A stretch of DNA of 64,000 bases from Variovorax paradoxus_P (lineage in GTDB: Bacteria; Pseudomonadota; Gammaproteobacteria; Burkholderiales; Burkholderiaceae_C), in NCBI RefSeq assembly GCF_050627025.1, contig NZ_CP192472.1; one strand, written 5' to 3'. Below, in pieces: positions 8,785-19,819 of this stretch; the first letter of the stretch is position 1, and each line of letters begins with the position of its first letter. The notes beneath the pieces are model-generated. The model worked only from the letters and a program-made list of their open reading frames with translations. It ran no database searches and was not told the DNA's origin. The translations under genes and the position numbers were made by a program.

Positions 8785-9768
8785 ATGCAAGCACTGCAAC
8801 GCCGCGCCTTCCTGGCTGCCGGTTCGGCCGCTCTCTTCTGCACCACGGCGCAGCGCGCCTGGGCTGCTTTTCCGGACAAGCCCATCAAGCTGATCGTGCC
8901 GTGGGCCGCCGGCGGCAGCACCGACGCCATTGCGCGCGCCATGGCGCAGCGCATGAGCCAGACGCTCGGCAGTTCGGTGATCGTCGACAACCGGCCCGGG
9001 GCGGCCGGGCAGATCGGCACCGAAGCGGCGGCCAGGGCCACGCCCGATGGCTACACGCTGGCCATCGTCGAGCTGCCGCACGCCATTGCGCCCGCTGTGA
9101 CGGCGCGGTTGCCCTACGACCTGCTGCGCGACTTCACCCCGGTGACGATGATCGGCACTTCGCCGCTCGTCTTCTTTGCGGGCATGGGCGACGATAGCCG
9201 CGACTTCAAGACTTTCGTCAAGACCGCGGCCGCGCATTCGATGCCGCCGGCCATTGCGCACAGCGGCGCCGGCACGGTGAGCCACCTGGCGGCCGAACTG
9301 CTGGCGAGCCGCACGAAGATCAGGTTCAACATGGTTCCGTACCGTGGATCGGCGCCGGCGCTTACCGACGTGGCGGCGGGCACGGTGGGCGGCCACTTCG
9401 CAACGCTGGCCAGCGGCTCCAGCCTGATGGGGGCCAACCGGATCCGCCCGCTCCTGGTGACGAGCACGCAACGTGTGAGCCTTCCGGGCCTGAAGGAGGT
9501 GCCTGCCCTGGCGGAAAGCGGACTCAAGGGAATGGAGATCGACCAGTGGTGGGCGCTGGTGGCGCCCGCCACCACGCCGCTGGAGGTGATCGAGCGGCTG
9601 CGGCGCGAAGCCATCGCCGCGCTGGACCATCCGTCGGTAAGGGAGCGCATGACGACTCTCGGCGTGCAGCTGAAGGGGTCCACCACGGGCGAACTGCGGG
9701 CTTTCATGCGGGCAGAAGCCGAGCGCTGGCAAAAGGTTGCGCACGACATCGGGCTTCAGCCGCAATAG
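8785..9768 (+). CDS. Bug-type (TctC) tripartite tricarboxylate transporter receptor
   Basis: 327 residues. The signal peptide covers about residues 1-27 (double Arg in LQRRAFLAAGSAAL, ending RAWA), followed by the Bug hallmark FPDKPIKLIVPWAAGGSTDA. Other family segments are VDNRPGAAGQIGTEAAA and the pocket loop GTSPLVF. Bug proteins are periplasmic solute binders, very abundant in Comamonadaceae and Burkholderiales; most lack their own membrane partners, and none is encoded here. It lies 30 bases after the PLP enzyme with a clear AAGGAA ribosome site, so the two are probably one transcript and the ligand may feed that enzyme. The ligand is unknown. Confidence 0.9.
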   Translation: MQALQRRAFLAAGSAALFCTTAQRAWAAFPDKPIKLIVPWAAGGSTDAIARAMAQRMSQTLGSSVIVDNRPGAAGQIGTEAAARATPDGYTLAIVELPHAIAPAVTARLPYDLLRDFTPVTMIGTSPLVFFAGMGDDSRDFKTFVKTAAAHSMPPAIAHSGAGTVSHLAAELLASRTKIRFNMVPYRGSAPALTDVAAGTVGGHFATLASGSSLMGANRIRPLLVTSTQRVSLPGLKEVPALAESGLKGMEIDQWWALVAPATTPLEVIERLRREAIAALDHPSVRERMTTLGVQLKGSTTGELRAFMRAEAERWQKVAHDIGLQPQ

Positions 9769-9792
9769 AAACAGGCCGAAGTGCGGCTGGAC

Positions 9793-9825
9793 CTGCCGGT
9801 TTGCGCAACCGGCGGCTGATTTGGG
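9793..9825. terminator. Hairpin between convergent genes
   Basis: A perfect seven-base-pair stem, GCCGGTT/AACCGGC with a five-base loop (9795-9813), lies between the convergent Bug and dciA genes and is followed by CTGATTTGGGTT. Position and form fit a bidirectional terminator, but the T tract is weak. Confidence 0.4.
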
Positions 9826-9826
9826 T

Positions 9827-10135
9827 TCAGCGCCCGGATTGCACCTTGATCCGGATCGTGTTCACGTCCCAGCCCCGGTTTCGCAGCCGGGTAACCAGCA
9901 TGGGCGACAGCTGGCGCAACTTGGCGGCCGCGGCACTGCCGTTGACCAGGAGGCACCACACATCTCCTTCGGCCGGGCCGGCCTGCACGGCGGGGCGCAT
10001 GGCAGGCGGAATCAATCCCTCGACCGCCCGGAGCCGGTCGCCGGCATCGCGCGCACGGGCAATCAGGCTCGCCAGGGTGGGCGAACCTTCGGCGGCCTGG
10101 TGCAGCGTGAGAGGCGGGACGGTGCGGCGATTCAT
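9827..10135 (-). CDS. dciA: DUF721/DciA-like protein
   Basis: 102 residues from the ATG at 10135; the longer upstream frame is not convincing. It has the DUF721 pattern: an N-terminal helix with LASLIARARDAGDRLRAVEG, then a strand-helix-strand unit with VWCLLVNGSAAAAKLRQLSP and a C-terminal WDVNTIRIKVQ strand, consistent with the KH-like fold of DciA. DciA proteins act with the replicative helicase DnaB in bacteria that lack DnaC or DnaI. The divergent position next to secA matches that seen in other betaproteobacteria. Its shortness makes the symbol provisional. Confidence 0.7.
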   Translation of the reverse strand: MNRRTVPPLTLHQAAEGSPTLASLIARARDAGDRLRAVEGLIPPAMRPAVQAGPAEGDVWCLLVNGSAAAAKLRQLSPMLVTRLRNRGWDVNTIRIKVQSGR

Positions 10136-10326
10136 GGGTAATCCGGAGGGTGGAACAAGGGCAGCTAAAATGCCCGGTTTGCCGACGCTTGCGCCGGCAG
10201 ATCCGGTCTGAGCCGCTTGCTTTCGAGGCTTGCATTCGAAGAAGGCGCGCCCAACTGCTTTCACCATATCTTAGGGAATCCGGTCGCAGTGCCTGTTGTG
10301 TCAGGTGCACGCCCATCTCCACGCCA
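10136..10326. promoter_or_regulatory. dciA/secA divergent intergenic region
   Basis: 191 bases between the two start codons. A TAAAAT hexamer at 10166-10171 could be a rightward -10 element, but it has no recognisable -35 partner. No SecM-like arrest peptide is visible upstream of secA: the in-frame upstream extension has no signal sequence. The 150-base leader before the secA ATG may carry translational control, but I see no convincing hairpin. Confidence 0.35.
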
Positions 10327-13119
<2,793 letters not shown>

Positions 13120-13146
13120 CCCAGAAACTCCAGAAGAGAAATCTCC

Positions 13147-14376
13147 ATGCCCGTGAACCTGTCCGCTCCTGATCCTGCCGCCTTGTTCGCGGTGCCCGGC
13201 GTCCGCATCGGCGTGGCCGAAGCGGGCGTGCGCAAGGCCAACCGCAAGGACCTCACCGTCGTGCTGATCGACGAAGGATCGGCGGTTGGAGGCGTGTTTA
13301 CCCGGAACCGTTTCTGCGCAGCGCCGGTGCAGGTCTGCCGCGAGCACCTGGCGGCCAACTACGGCATCCGCGCCATGGTCATCAACACCGGCAACGCCAA
13401 TGCCGGCACGGGGGAAGACGGCCTGATGCGCACGCGCTCGACCTGCATTGCACTGGCGCGCCACCTGGAGATTGCGCCCGAGCAGATCCTGCCGTTCTCG
13501 ACCGGCGTGATCATGGAGCCGCTGCCGGTAGACCGCATCGAAGCCGGCCTGCCCGCCGCGCTGGCCGACGCTTCGGAAAACCACTGGGCGCGTGCTGCCG
13601 AAGGCATCATGACCACCGACACGATTCCGAAGGCGTTCAGCCAGCAGGTTCAGGTTGGCGGTGCCACGGTCACCATCACCGGCATCAGCAAGGGCGCCGG
13701 CATGATCCGCCCGAACATGGCAACCATGCTGGGCTTCATGGCCACCGACGCGAAGATCGATCCGTCGCTGATCCAGCCGCTCGCCAAGCGCCTGGCCGAT
13801 GCCTCGTTCAACCGCGTGACCATCGACGGCGACACCTCGACCAACGACTCCTTCGTGGTCATCGCCACGCAGAAGGCCGCGCACGCAACCATCACCTCGC
13901 TCGAATCGGCAGAGGGCCAGGCACTTGTGGCCGCCATGCAGGACGTGGCACGCAAGCTGGCGCAGGCCATCGTGCGCGACGGCGAAGGCGCCACCAAGTT
14001 CATCACCATCCAGGTCGATGGCGGCCGCAATCCGGAAGAATGCAAGCAAGTGGCCTATGCCGTGGCGCATTCGCCGCTGGTCAAGACGGCATTCTTTGCG
14101 AGCGACCCGAACCTGGGCCGCATTTTGGCGGCTGTGGGCTACGCGGGCATCGACGATCTGGACCAGACCGGGATCGACCTGTTCCTGGACGACGTGCATG
14201 TGGCCGTCAAAGGCGGGCGCAATCCGTCGTACCGTGAGGAAGACGGCCAACGCGTGATGAAGCAGAGCGAAATCACCGTGCGAATCGGCCTGGGCCGCGG
14301 CAACGCGAGCGAGACGGTGTGGACCTGCGATCTGAGCCACGAGTACGTCACGATCAATGCCGACTACAGGTCATGA
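13147..14376 (+). CDS. argJ: Bifunctional glutamate N-acetyltransferase/amino-acid acetyltransferase ArgJ
   Basis: 409 residues. ArgJ transfers acetyl from N-acetylornithine to glutamate and, in many bacteria, also makes N-acetylglutamate from acetyl-CoA, closing the arginine acetyl cycle. The autocleavage site is visible in NMATMLGFMATDA, where Thr193 becomes the N-terminal nucleophile of the beta chain. The oxyanion region STGVIMEPLP and the C-terminus DLSHEYVTINADYRS are typical. It follows secA by 27 bases with a purine-rich ribosome site, and its stop overlaps the next start (ATGA). Whether this enzyme is mono- or bifunctional cannot be read from the sequence. Confidence 0.95.
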   Translation: MPVNLSAPDPAALFAVPGVRIGVAEAGVRKANRKDLTVVLIDEGSAVGGVFTRNRFCAAPVQVCREHLAANYGIRAMVINTGNANAGTGEDGLMRTRSTCIALARHLEIAPEQILPFSTGVIMEPLPVDRIEAGLPAALADASENHWARAAEGIMTTDTIPKAFSQQVQVGGATVTITGISKGAGMIRPNMATMLGFMATDAKIDPSLIQPLAKRLADASFNRVTIDGDTSTNDSFVVIATQKAAHATITSLESAEGQALVAAMQDVARKLAQAIVRDGEGATKFITIQVDGGRNPEECKQVAYAVAHSPLVKTAFFASDPNLGRILAAVGYAGIDDLDQTGIDLFLDDVHVAVKGGRNPSYREEDGQRVMKQSEITVRIGLGRGNASETVWTCDLSHEYVTINADYRS

Positions 14377-15248
14377 ATGAAAAATTCGAAAAGCTGATCG
14401 AACGTGCCGAACAGCTGATCGGCCGCATCGAATCGATCTTGCCGCAGCCGCTGGCCGCGCCCACTGACTGGAACGCATCGATCGCATGGCGTTACCGGCG
14501 CCGCAGTTCGGGCCATGGGGTGCTCGAGCCTGTGAAGCATGTGGCAGCAATGGCGCTCGATTCGCTGAAAGAGATCGACGTCCAGAAAGAAAAGATCGAG
14601 CGCAACACGCGCCAGTTTGTCGAAGGCAAGCCGGCCAACAACGTGCTGCTGACCGGTGCGCGCGGCACGGGCAAGTCGTCGCTCATTCGCGCCTGCCTGC
14701 AAGCCTATGCGCCGCAGGGGCTGCGCCTGATCGAAGTCGACAAGGCCGAACTGACCGACCTGCCGGACATCGTCGAGGTGGTGTCGCAGCGGCCCGAAAA
14801 ATTCATCGTGTTCAGCGACGACCTGAGCTTTGACGAAGGCGAGCCGGGCTACAAGGCGCTGAAGTCGATTCTCGATGGCTCGATTGCGGCGGCCACGCCC
14901 AACGTGCTGATCTATGCGACCAGCAACCGGCGCCACCTGTTGCCCGAATACATGAAGGACAACCTTTCGTACACCCACACCGAGGACGGCGAAGTGCACC
15001 CCGGCGAAGTGATCGAAGAAAAGATCTCGCTGTCGGAGCGCTTCGGCCTGTGGGTCAGCTTCTACCCCTTCAGCCAGAACGAATACCTGGCCATCGTTGC
15101 GCAGTGGCTCTCGTCCTTTGGCGTTGGCCAGGCGGCCATCGAGGCGGCGCGGCCCGAGGCGCTGGTGTGGGCACTCGAGCGCGGTTCACGCAGCGGTCGC
15201 GTCGCCTACCAGTTTGCGCGCGACTACGCCGGGCGGGCCGGCGCATGA
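14373..15248 (+). CDS. DUF815 family AAA ATPase
   Basis: 291 residues with a P-loop GARGTGKSSLIRA (Lys101), a Walker B-like FIVFSDDLSF and a sensor-like segment NVLIYATSNRRHLLP. These match the DUF815 group of AAA-type ATPases, whose cellular role is not established. The start overlaps the argJ stop and its own stop overlaps the mutT start, so it is translationally coupled to both. The placement between argJ and mutT behind secA appears to be a conserved neighbourhood; no function can be inferred from that alone. Confidence 0.85.
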   Translation: MNEKFEKLIERAEQLIGRIESILPQPLAAPTDWNASIAWRYRRRSSGHGVLEPVKHVAAMALDSLKEIDVQKEKIERNTRQFVEGKPANNVLLTGARGTGKSSLIRACLQAYAPQGLRLIEVDKAELTDLPDIVEVVSQRPEKFIVFSDDLSFDEGEPGYKALKSILDGSIAAATPNVLIYATSNRRHLLPEYMKDNLSYTHTEDGEVHPGEVIEEKISLSERFGLWVSFYPFSQNEYLAIVAQWLSSFGVGQAAIEAARPEALVWALERGSRSGRVAYQFARDYAGRAGA

Positions 15249-15694
15249 GCGCACAGCCGCAACCCCAGGGCCGCAAGCACACCGAGGTCGCCGTCGGCGT
15301 GCTGATCCGTCCGGTGGACGACGCATTGCTGCTGTCGACGCGCCCCGAGGGCAAGGCGTATGCCGGCTTCTGGGAGTTTCCGGGCGGCAAGATCGAGGCC
15401 GGCGAAACGGTCGAGCAAGCGCTGCGGCGAGAACTGCAGGAAGAGCTCGGCATCACCATCGCGGGGGCAGAGGTCTGGAAGGTCACCGAGCACGACTATC
15501 CGCACGCACTGGTGCGGCTGCATTGGTGCAAGGTCACGGCGTGGAGCGGCGAGTTCGAAATGCGCGAAGGGCAGGAAATGCGCTGGCAGCAGTTGCCGCT
15601 GGATGTGACGCCCGTGCTGCCCGGCGCCATGCCGGTGCTCGAATGGCTGGCCCAGGAGCGCGGTCTTCCTCATGCCGCCGGGGCGGCGGCATAG
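15245..15694 (+). CDS. mutT: NUDIX hydrolase, MutT-type 8-oxo-dGTP diphosphatase
   Basis: 149 residues. The Nudix box GX5EX7REUXEEXGU is complete in GGKIEAGETVEQALRRELQEELGI, with the catalytic Glu residues in RELQEELG. The upstream TRPEGKAYAGFWEFPGG is the MutT-type substrate loop. MutT clears oxidised guanine nucleotides before they enter DNA. The ATG at 15245 overlaps the DUF815 stop by four bases. Linkage secA-mutT-yacG-zapD-coaE is also seen in Escherichia coli, which supports this assignment. Confidence 0.88.
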   Translation: MSAQPQPQGRKHTEVAVGVLIRPVDDALLLSTRPEGKAYAGFWEFPGGKIEAGETVEQALRRELQEELGITIAGAEVWKVTEHDYPHALVRLHWCKVTAWSGEFEMREGQEMRWQQLPLDVTPVLPGAMPVLEWLAQERGLPHAAGAAA

Positions 15695-15747
15695 GCGCCT
15701 TCAAGAAACAACCAGGACCGCCACAGCGCGTTCAACGACCCCATTAG

Positions 15748-17715
15748 ATGCTGCATCCCAAGTACCGACCGGACATAGACGGCCTGCGTGCCATTGCGGT
15801 GGCCTCCGTGGTGATCTATCACGCCTTTCCCGGCGTGCTGCCCGGCGGTTTCATCGGTGTCGACATCTTCTTCGTGATCTCGGGCTTCCTGATCTCGACC
15901 ATTCTTCTGCAAAGCCAGGTGGCGGGCGACTTCAGTTACCGCGACTTCTACGCACGGCGCATCAGGCGCATTTTCCCGGCGCTCATCCTGGTGCTCTTGG
16001 CTACCTTGTGCTTCGGCTGGTACATGCTGCTGTCCGACGAGTTTGCGCAACTGGGCAAGCAGGTGACGGGCGGTGCGGCCTTCTTTGCCAATTTCGTGTT
16101 CTGGGCCGATGCGGGCTATTTCGATTCGGCCGCTGAAACCAAGCCGCTGCTGCATCTGTGGTCGTTGGGCATCGAAGAGCAGTTCTACATTTTCTGGCCG
16201 GTGCTGCTGGGCGTGGCCTGGCGGCGCCGCTGGCCGATGATCCGCGTGATCCTGGCGATTGCGGTCGTGTCATTCCTGGTCAATGTGCTCACGATCCATC
16301 CGTTTCGCACGGCGGCTTTCTATTCGCCGGCTTCGCGCTTCTGGGAACTGATGGTGGGCGGCATCCTGGCGTGCATGCGGCTGAAGCCCGCAGTGCCGAG
16401 CCGCTTGCGCAGCCATGTGCAGTCCTTCGTCGGCGTGGGCTTGCTCGGACTCGGACTGGTGATGATCCGCGGCGACAAGGCTTTTCCCGGCTGGTGGGCG
16501 CTGCTGCCCACGCTGGGTGCGGTGAGCTGCATTGCGGCCGGGCCCACGGGCTTCCTGAACAAGTACCTGCTGTCGAACCGGGTGATGGTGTGGATCGGGC
16601 TCATCAGCTATCCGCTTTATCTTTGGCATTGGCCGCTGCTTGCTTATGCGCGCATCCTGAGCGACGGATTGCCGTCGCTGCCTGCGCGCGCGGGGGCCGT
16701 CGTTGCCAGCGTGGTGCTGGCCTGGCTGACCTACAGGTTCGTCGAGCGCTACACGCGCACGCGCACCGGCCCGGGTCTGCTGCGTTTGCTGGCGGGCTCG
16801 GGGGTGGCTTTGGTTGTCGTGGGGCTGGTGGTTTTCTCTGGCGTGCTGCAGCCGCGCCACCACGACATTCGCCTGCAGCAGATCTCCGAGGCCGCGGCCG
16901 ACGTGGGCTACTACGACGATTTCAAGAATTACGAACTAGGGCGGCATCTGCTCTATCAGGTCGGCAATGGGCCGCGCAAGAGCCTGCTGGTCGGCGACAG
17001 CCACGTGCAGCAATATGGTCCGCGGGCAGTGGAGCTCGCGCGCACCGTGCCCGACAAGGCAAACACCATCTACTTTGCAACGCAGGGGTCTTGCCCGCCG
17101 ATTCCCGGTGTTTACGCGGACGCGAACATTGGCTGCGCCGAGCGGCGCACGGCAGTGCTCGAATTCGCCCGGAGCCCTGAGGTCGACACGGTGGTGATCG
17201 GCGGCTGCTGGAACTGCTACTTCATCGCGGGCGGCGCACCGGGCTATTACTTCCGCGATGCGGCCGGCGCGGCCCATCAGTTCCGCGGCGGCGATGGCAT
17301 GGCCCTGGCGTTCGACTCGCTCGGCCAGCTGCTGCGAGAACTGTCGGGCAAGGGCAAGAAGGTTTTTCTGCTGCTCGACATTCCGGTTGCACCCGATTTC
17401 GAGCCGAAGCGCCTGCTCGAGGGCAGCCGATTGACCTCCATGAAGGTCTCGACCACAACCCCGACGCTGCCGATACCGCAGGACCAGCGCGAGTTGAACG
17501 ATCGCCTGCGGCAGATCGGCATTGCGAGCGGCGTGGAAGTGATCGACGCGGTTGCGAACCTGTGCACGGCGAATGGCCAGTGCCTGCGCACCATGTCCGA
17601 CGGTGCTCCCGCATACAAGGACGCGGGCCACTTGCGGCCCAAGTACACCCGCTCGTTTGCAACCTATATGGATCGCGCGCTGCTGAACGGAGGCGGCGCG
17701 GCGCCGAAGAAGTAG
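15748..17715 (+). CDS. OafA-type membrane acyltransferase with C-terminal SGNH domain
   Basis: 655 residues. The N-terminal acyltransferase-3 domain (about residues 1-370, roughly ten membrane helices) starts with YRPDIDGLRAIAVASVVIYH, which contains the conserved catalytic-type His, and continues GGFIGVDIFFVISGFLIS. A periplasmic SGNH hydrolase-like domain follows, with the GDSH nucleophile block in LLVGDSHVQQYG near residue 415 and a C-terminal DxxH block in YKDAGHLRPKYT. Such proteins O-acetylate surface polysaccharides or peptidoglycan. It starts 53 bases after mutT and stands convergent to yacG, between two genes that are direct neighbours in other proteobacteria. The acceptor glycan is unknown. 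Confidence 0.9.
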   Translation: MLHPKYRPDIDGLRAIAVASVVIYHAFPGVLPGGFIGVDIFFVISGFLISTILLQSQVAGDFSYRDFYARRIRRIFPALILVLLATLCFGWYMLLSDEFAQLGKQVTGGAAFFANFVFWADAGYFDSAAETKPLLHLWSLGIEEQFYIFWPVLLGVAWRRRWPMIRVILAIAVVSFLVNVLTIHPFRTAAFYSPASRFWELMVGGILACMRLKPAVPSRLRSHVQSFVGVGLLGLGLVMIRGDKAFPGWWALLPTLGAVSCIAAGPTGFLNKYLLSNRVMVWIGLISYPLYLWHWPLLAYARILSDGLPSLPARAGAVVASVVLAWLTYRFVERYTRTRTGPGLLRLLAGSGVALVVVGLVVFSGVLQPRHHDIRLQQISEAAADVGYYDDFKNYELGRHLLYQVGNGPRKSLLVGDSHVQQYGPRAVELARTVPDKANTIYFATQGSCPPIPGVYADANIGCAERRTAVLEFARSPEVDTVVIGGCWNCYFIAGGAPGYYFRDAAGAAHQFRGGDGMALAFDSLGQLLRELSGKGKKVFLLLDIPVAPDFEPKRLLEGSRLTSMKVSTTTPTLPIPQDQRELNDRLRQIGIASGVEVIDAVANLCTANGQCLRTMSDGAPAYKDAGHLRPKYTRSFATYMDRALLNGGGAAPKK

Positions 17716-17746
17716 CGCGAAGCCGCTGCGGCGGCCGCGGCGCCTT

Positions 17747-17968
17747 TTACTGCTTCAGCTTGGGGTCGCCGAAGGTCTCTTCGTCCGGCGGCTCTTCGGC
17801 GGGCATCCTGAATTCCTCGTTGGCCCATGCGCCGAGGTCGATACCCTTGCAACGCGCGCTGCAGAAGGGCCGGTAGGGATTGCTGGCGGCATAGATGCTG
17901 TCGCCGCCGCAGGCGGGGCAGCGAACGATCCGCTCGCCGATGTCGTTGTGGGTCCTGCCGTTGCTCAT
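17747..17968 (-). CDS. yacG: DNA gyrase inhibitor YacG
   Basis: 73 residues with the YacG zinc site: two Cys in VRCPACGG and two in RPFCSARCKGIDLGAW. YacG is a small zinc protein reported to bind GyrB and block DNA binding. The acidic C-terminus (EEPPDEETFGDP) is usual. It is the last gene of the leftward coaE-zapD-yacG run, 26 bases downstream of zapD. Confidence 0.93.
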   Translation of the reverse strand: MSNGRTHNDIGERIVRCPACGGDSIYAASNPYRPFCSARCKGIDLGAWANEEFRMPAEEPPDEETFGDPKLKQ

Positions 17969-17994
17969 GGCGTGTCGTTGATGCGCTGCTGCGC

Positions 17995-18750
17995 TCAGGC
18001 GCAGAGCGTGAGTTCGAAGGCTGCGTCTTCCGTGCTCTGGTGCAGGCGGTCGTCGGCCTCGTGGCGCATCATGCGCACCGAAACCATGAGCCGGTTCCCG
18101 CTGATTTCAGGCACGAGCCCGAGTGCCGGGTCGATCCGCAGGCGCAGCAACTGGAAGCTGCGGCCCTGCGGCAGGTTCTGCTGAAACTGCCCGTGAGTGG
18201 CAATTACCTTGTAGGGCACATCGGCTTCACGCAGCAGCTTGAGCAGCAGGTAAATGGATTCGGCCAGTGGCGCGAGCGTGCTCGACCAGCGCTCCAGATC
18301 CTTGCGCCGGCTCTGTGCGCTGCGGTGTTGCCAGGCGTAGTACGCAGGCAGGTCGAACTCGCAAGTGCCGCCCGGAATGCCGGCACGGCTGCGAATGCTC
18401 ATGAGCCACTCGTTTTCGGTCAGCGCCTGGCCGGCCTTGCCGGACACGCTGTTGAGCGCCGCGAAATTGCGTTCGAGCTGGGTAACGACCTGATCCAGCG
18501 CCGCCTCGGCGATGGCCGGGTTGCCGCGGTAGCTGTTGAAGACGTTCTTGTGCTTTTCGAGATCGCGCATGACGTCGGCCTTGAGGTCGGCGCGCGCGGC
18601 AACGTCCATGATCTCGAAAATCGTGACCAGGGCGAAGTGATGGGAAAGCGCGGATTCCGCGGGCACCAGTTCGCCAAGGCGGCGGAACAGGTGTTCCAGC
18701 CTCAGGTAGGTCCGGATGCGCTCGTTGAATGGGTACTCGTAGAGGATCAC
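17995..18750 (-). CDS. zapD: Cell division protein ZapD
   Basis: 251 residues matching ZapD, a cytoplasmic protein that cross-links FtsZ filaments. The N-terminus ILYEYPFNERIRTYLRLEHL is the family signature and decides the start at a GTG (18750), as no in-frame ATG precedes it. Helical segments (residues about 15-120) are followed by the C-terminal beta domain with RSFQLLRLRIDP. In most proteobacteria coaE lies directly upstream; here an MBOAT-SGNH gene pair stands between them. Confidence 0.93.
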   Translation of the reverse strand: MILYEYPFNERIRTYLRLEHLFRRLGELVPAESALSHHFALVTIFEIMDVAARADLKADVMRDLEKHKNVFNSYRGNPAIAEAALDQVVTQLERNFAALNSVSGKAGQALTENEWLMSIRSRAGIPGGTCEFDLPAYYAWQHRSAQSRRKDLERWSSTLAPLAESIYLLLKLLREADVPYKVIATHGQFQQNLPQGRSFQLLRLRIDPALGLVPEISGNRLMVSVRMMRHEADDRLHQSTEDAAFELTLCA

Positions 18751-18777
18751 GCGTTCGGGTTCATGTGAGGGACGAGT

Positions 18778-19818
18778 TCATGGCGATTTCGCGGCCGCCG
18801 GAGTCGGCTGCACTTCTCGCACAGCCTCCAGCATACGCTGACCGAAGAGCAGATACCCGGCAGTGGAAACGTGCGTTTCGTTGGCCGGATACAAGTCTGT
18901 GATTTTGAAGCGGTTCTGCTCGGACAGTGTAAAAAGATCCGGGCCGATTTTCAGGTCGTTGAACGCGCTGCGAAACGCGGCAGCATGGTTCTGGTCGAGG
19001 TACACCGTGCTCTTGTTGGGCACGACCATCCAGATGATTCGCAGGGACGGCGCCATTTTCTCCGTGAATTTCGCCATGAAGGTGGCAGAGTCGGCGGTGA
19101 GCGGGTCCATCAGGCGGTCTTCCGCCGTCATGAGCAATTTGTTGCAAGCCACGTGGCTGAATTGCTTGCAGCCGTCGGGCACCGTGCGCGCGTCGATGAG
19201 CGGGCCCCAGCGGTCGGGCGTGTTGGTCCAGCTGTCGGAGCGCTCGATGGCCCGGGTGTTGCGATAGGTGAGCCAGCCCCTCAGCAGCTCCGCGTCCCAG
19301 TTCAGGCGGAACTCGGTAGGAGCCGGCTTGGACGGATTTTCGAACGGAGGAGGCGAGGGCACGAAGGCGTGCTTCATGGCCGCGCATTCCTTCGAATCTT
19401 CGATGCGTCCCTGGAGCAGGCGTTCGATGCTCTCGATGATGACCACCTTGCCCTTGAAGCCGGACTTGCGCACCCACTCCGAGAAGTCGCTGCACATCGG
19501 ACCGGTCTTGTCCCAGTGCGCGGTTGCAACGCGGTAGCCCGCGCCGACCAGCGGCGACTGCCATGCGTAGCGAACCGAGAAGCTGTCGCCGATCACGAGC
19601 ACGTCGGCTTCCTGGATCGACGAGGCCTTGACGTTGGCGTCAGGGATGGGCGGGGGCGGATGGTGCCATCCGAAATCGCGCTCGGAAATTCGACCGATGC
19701 GTGTCAGGTCGCCATAAGGGATGGGCGTGAGCAAGCTGGTGACCAGCAGCGCGGCGCAGACAAGAAAGCCCGCAACGAAGATGGCGAGCCACATGCGGGC
19801 TGGTTTCGTGTCTTCCAT
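18778..19818 (-). CDS. SGNH-fold protein paired with MBOAT acyltransferase (AlgX/AlgJ-like)
   Basis: 346 residues from the ATG at 19818, which falls one base after the MBOAT stop. One N-terminal membrane anchor (about residues 8-30) is followed by a periplasmic domain with a GDSF nucleophile block in VLVIGDSFSVRYAW near residue 75 and a C-terminal His block in NETHVSTAGYLLFGQ. This resembles the AlgJ/AlgX/PatB class of proteins that pass acetyl groups from an MBOAT partner to a polysaccharide. Pairing with the MBOAT gene supports that role. It ends 27 bases before zapD. The substrate is unknown; an upstream in-frame start at 19878 would overlap the MBOAT gene. Confidence 0.82.
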   Translation of the reverse strand: MEDTKPARMWLAIFVAGFLVCAALLVTSLLTPIPYGDLTRIGRISERDFGWHHPPPPIPDANVKASSIQEADVLVIGDSFSVRYAWQSPLVGAGYRVATAHWDKTGPMCSDFSEWVRKSGFKGKVVIIESIERLLQGRIEDSKECAAMKHAFVPSPPPFENPSKPAPTEFRLNWDAELLRGWLTYRNTRAIERSDSWTNTPDRWGPLIDARTVPDGCKQFSHVACNKLLMTAEDRLMDPLTADSATFMAKFTEKMAPSLRIIWMVVPNKSTVYLDQNHAAAFRSAFNDLKIGPDLFTLSEQNRFKITDLYPANETHVSTAGYLLFGQRMLEAVREVQPTPAAAKSP

Positions 19819-19819
19819 G

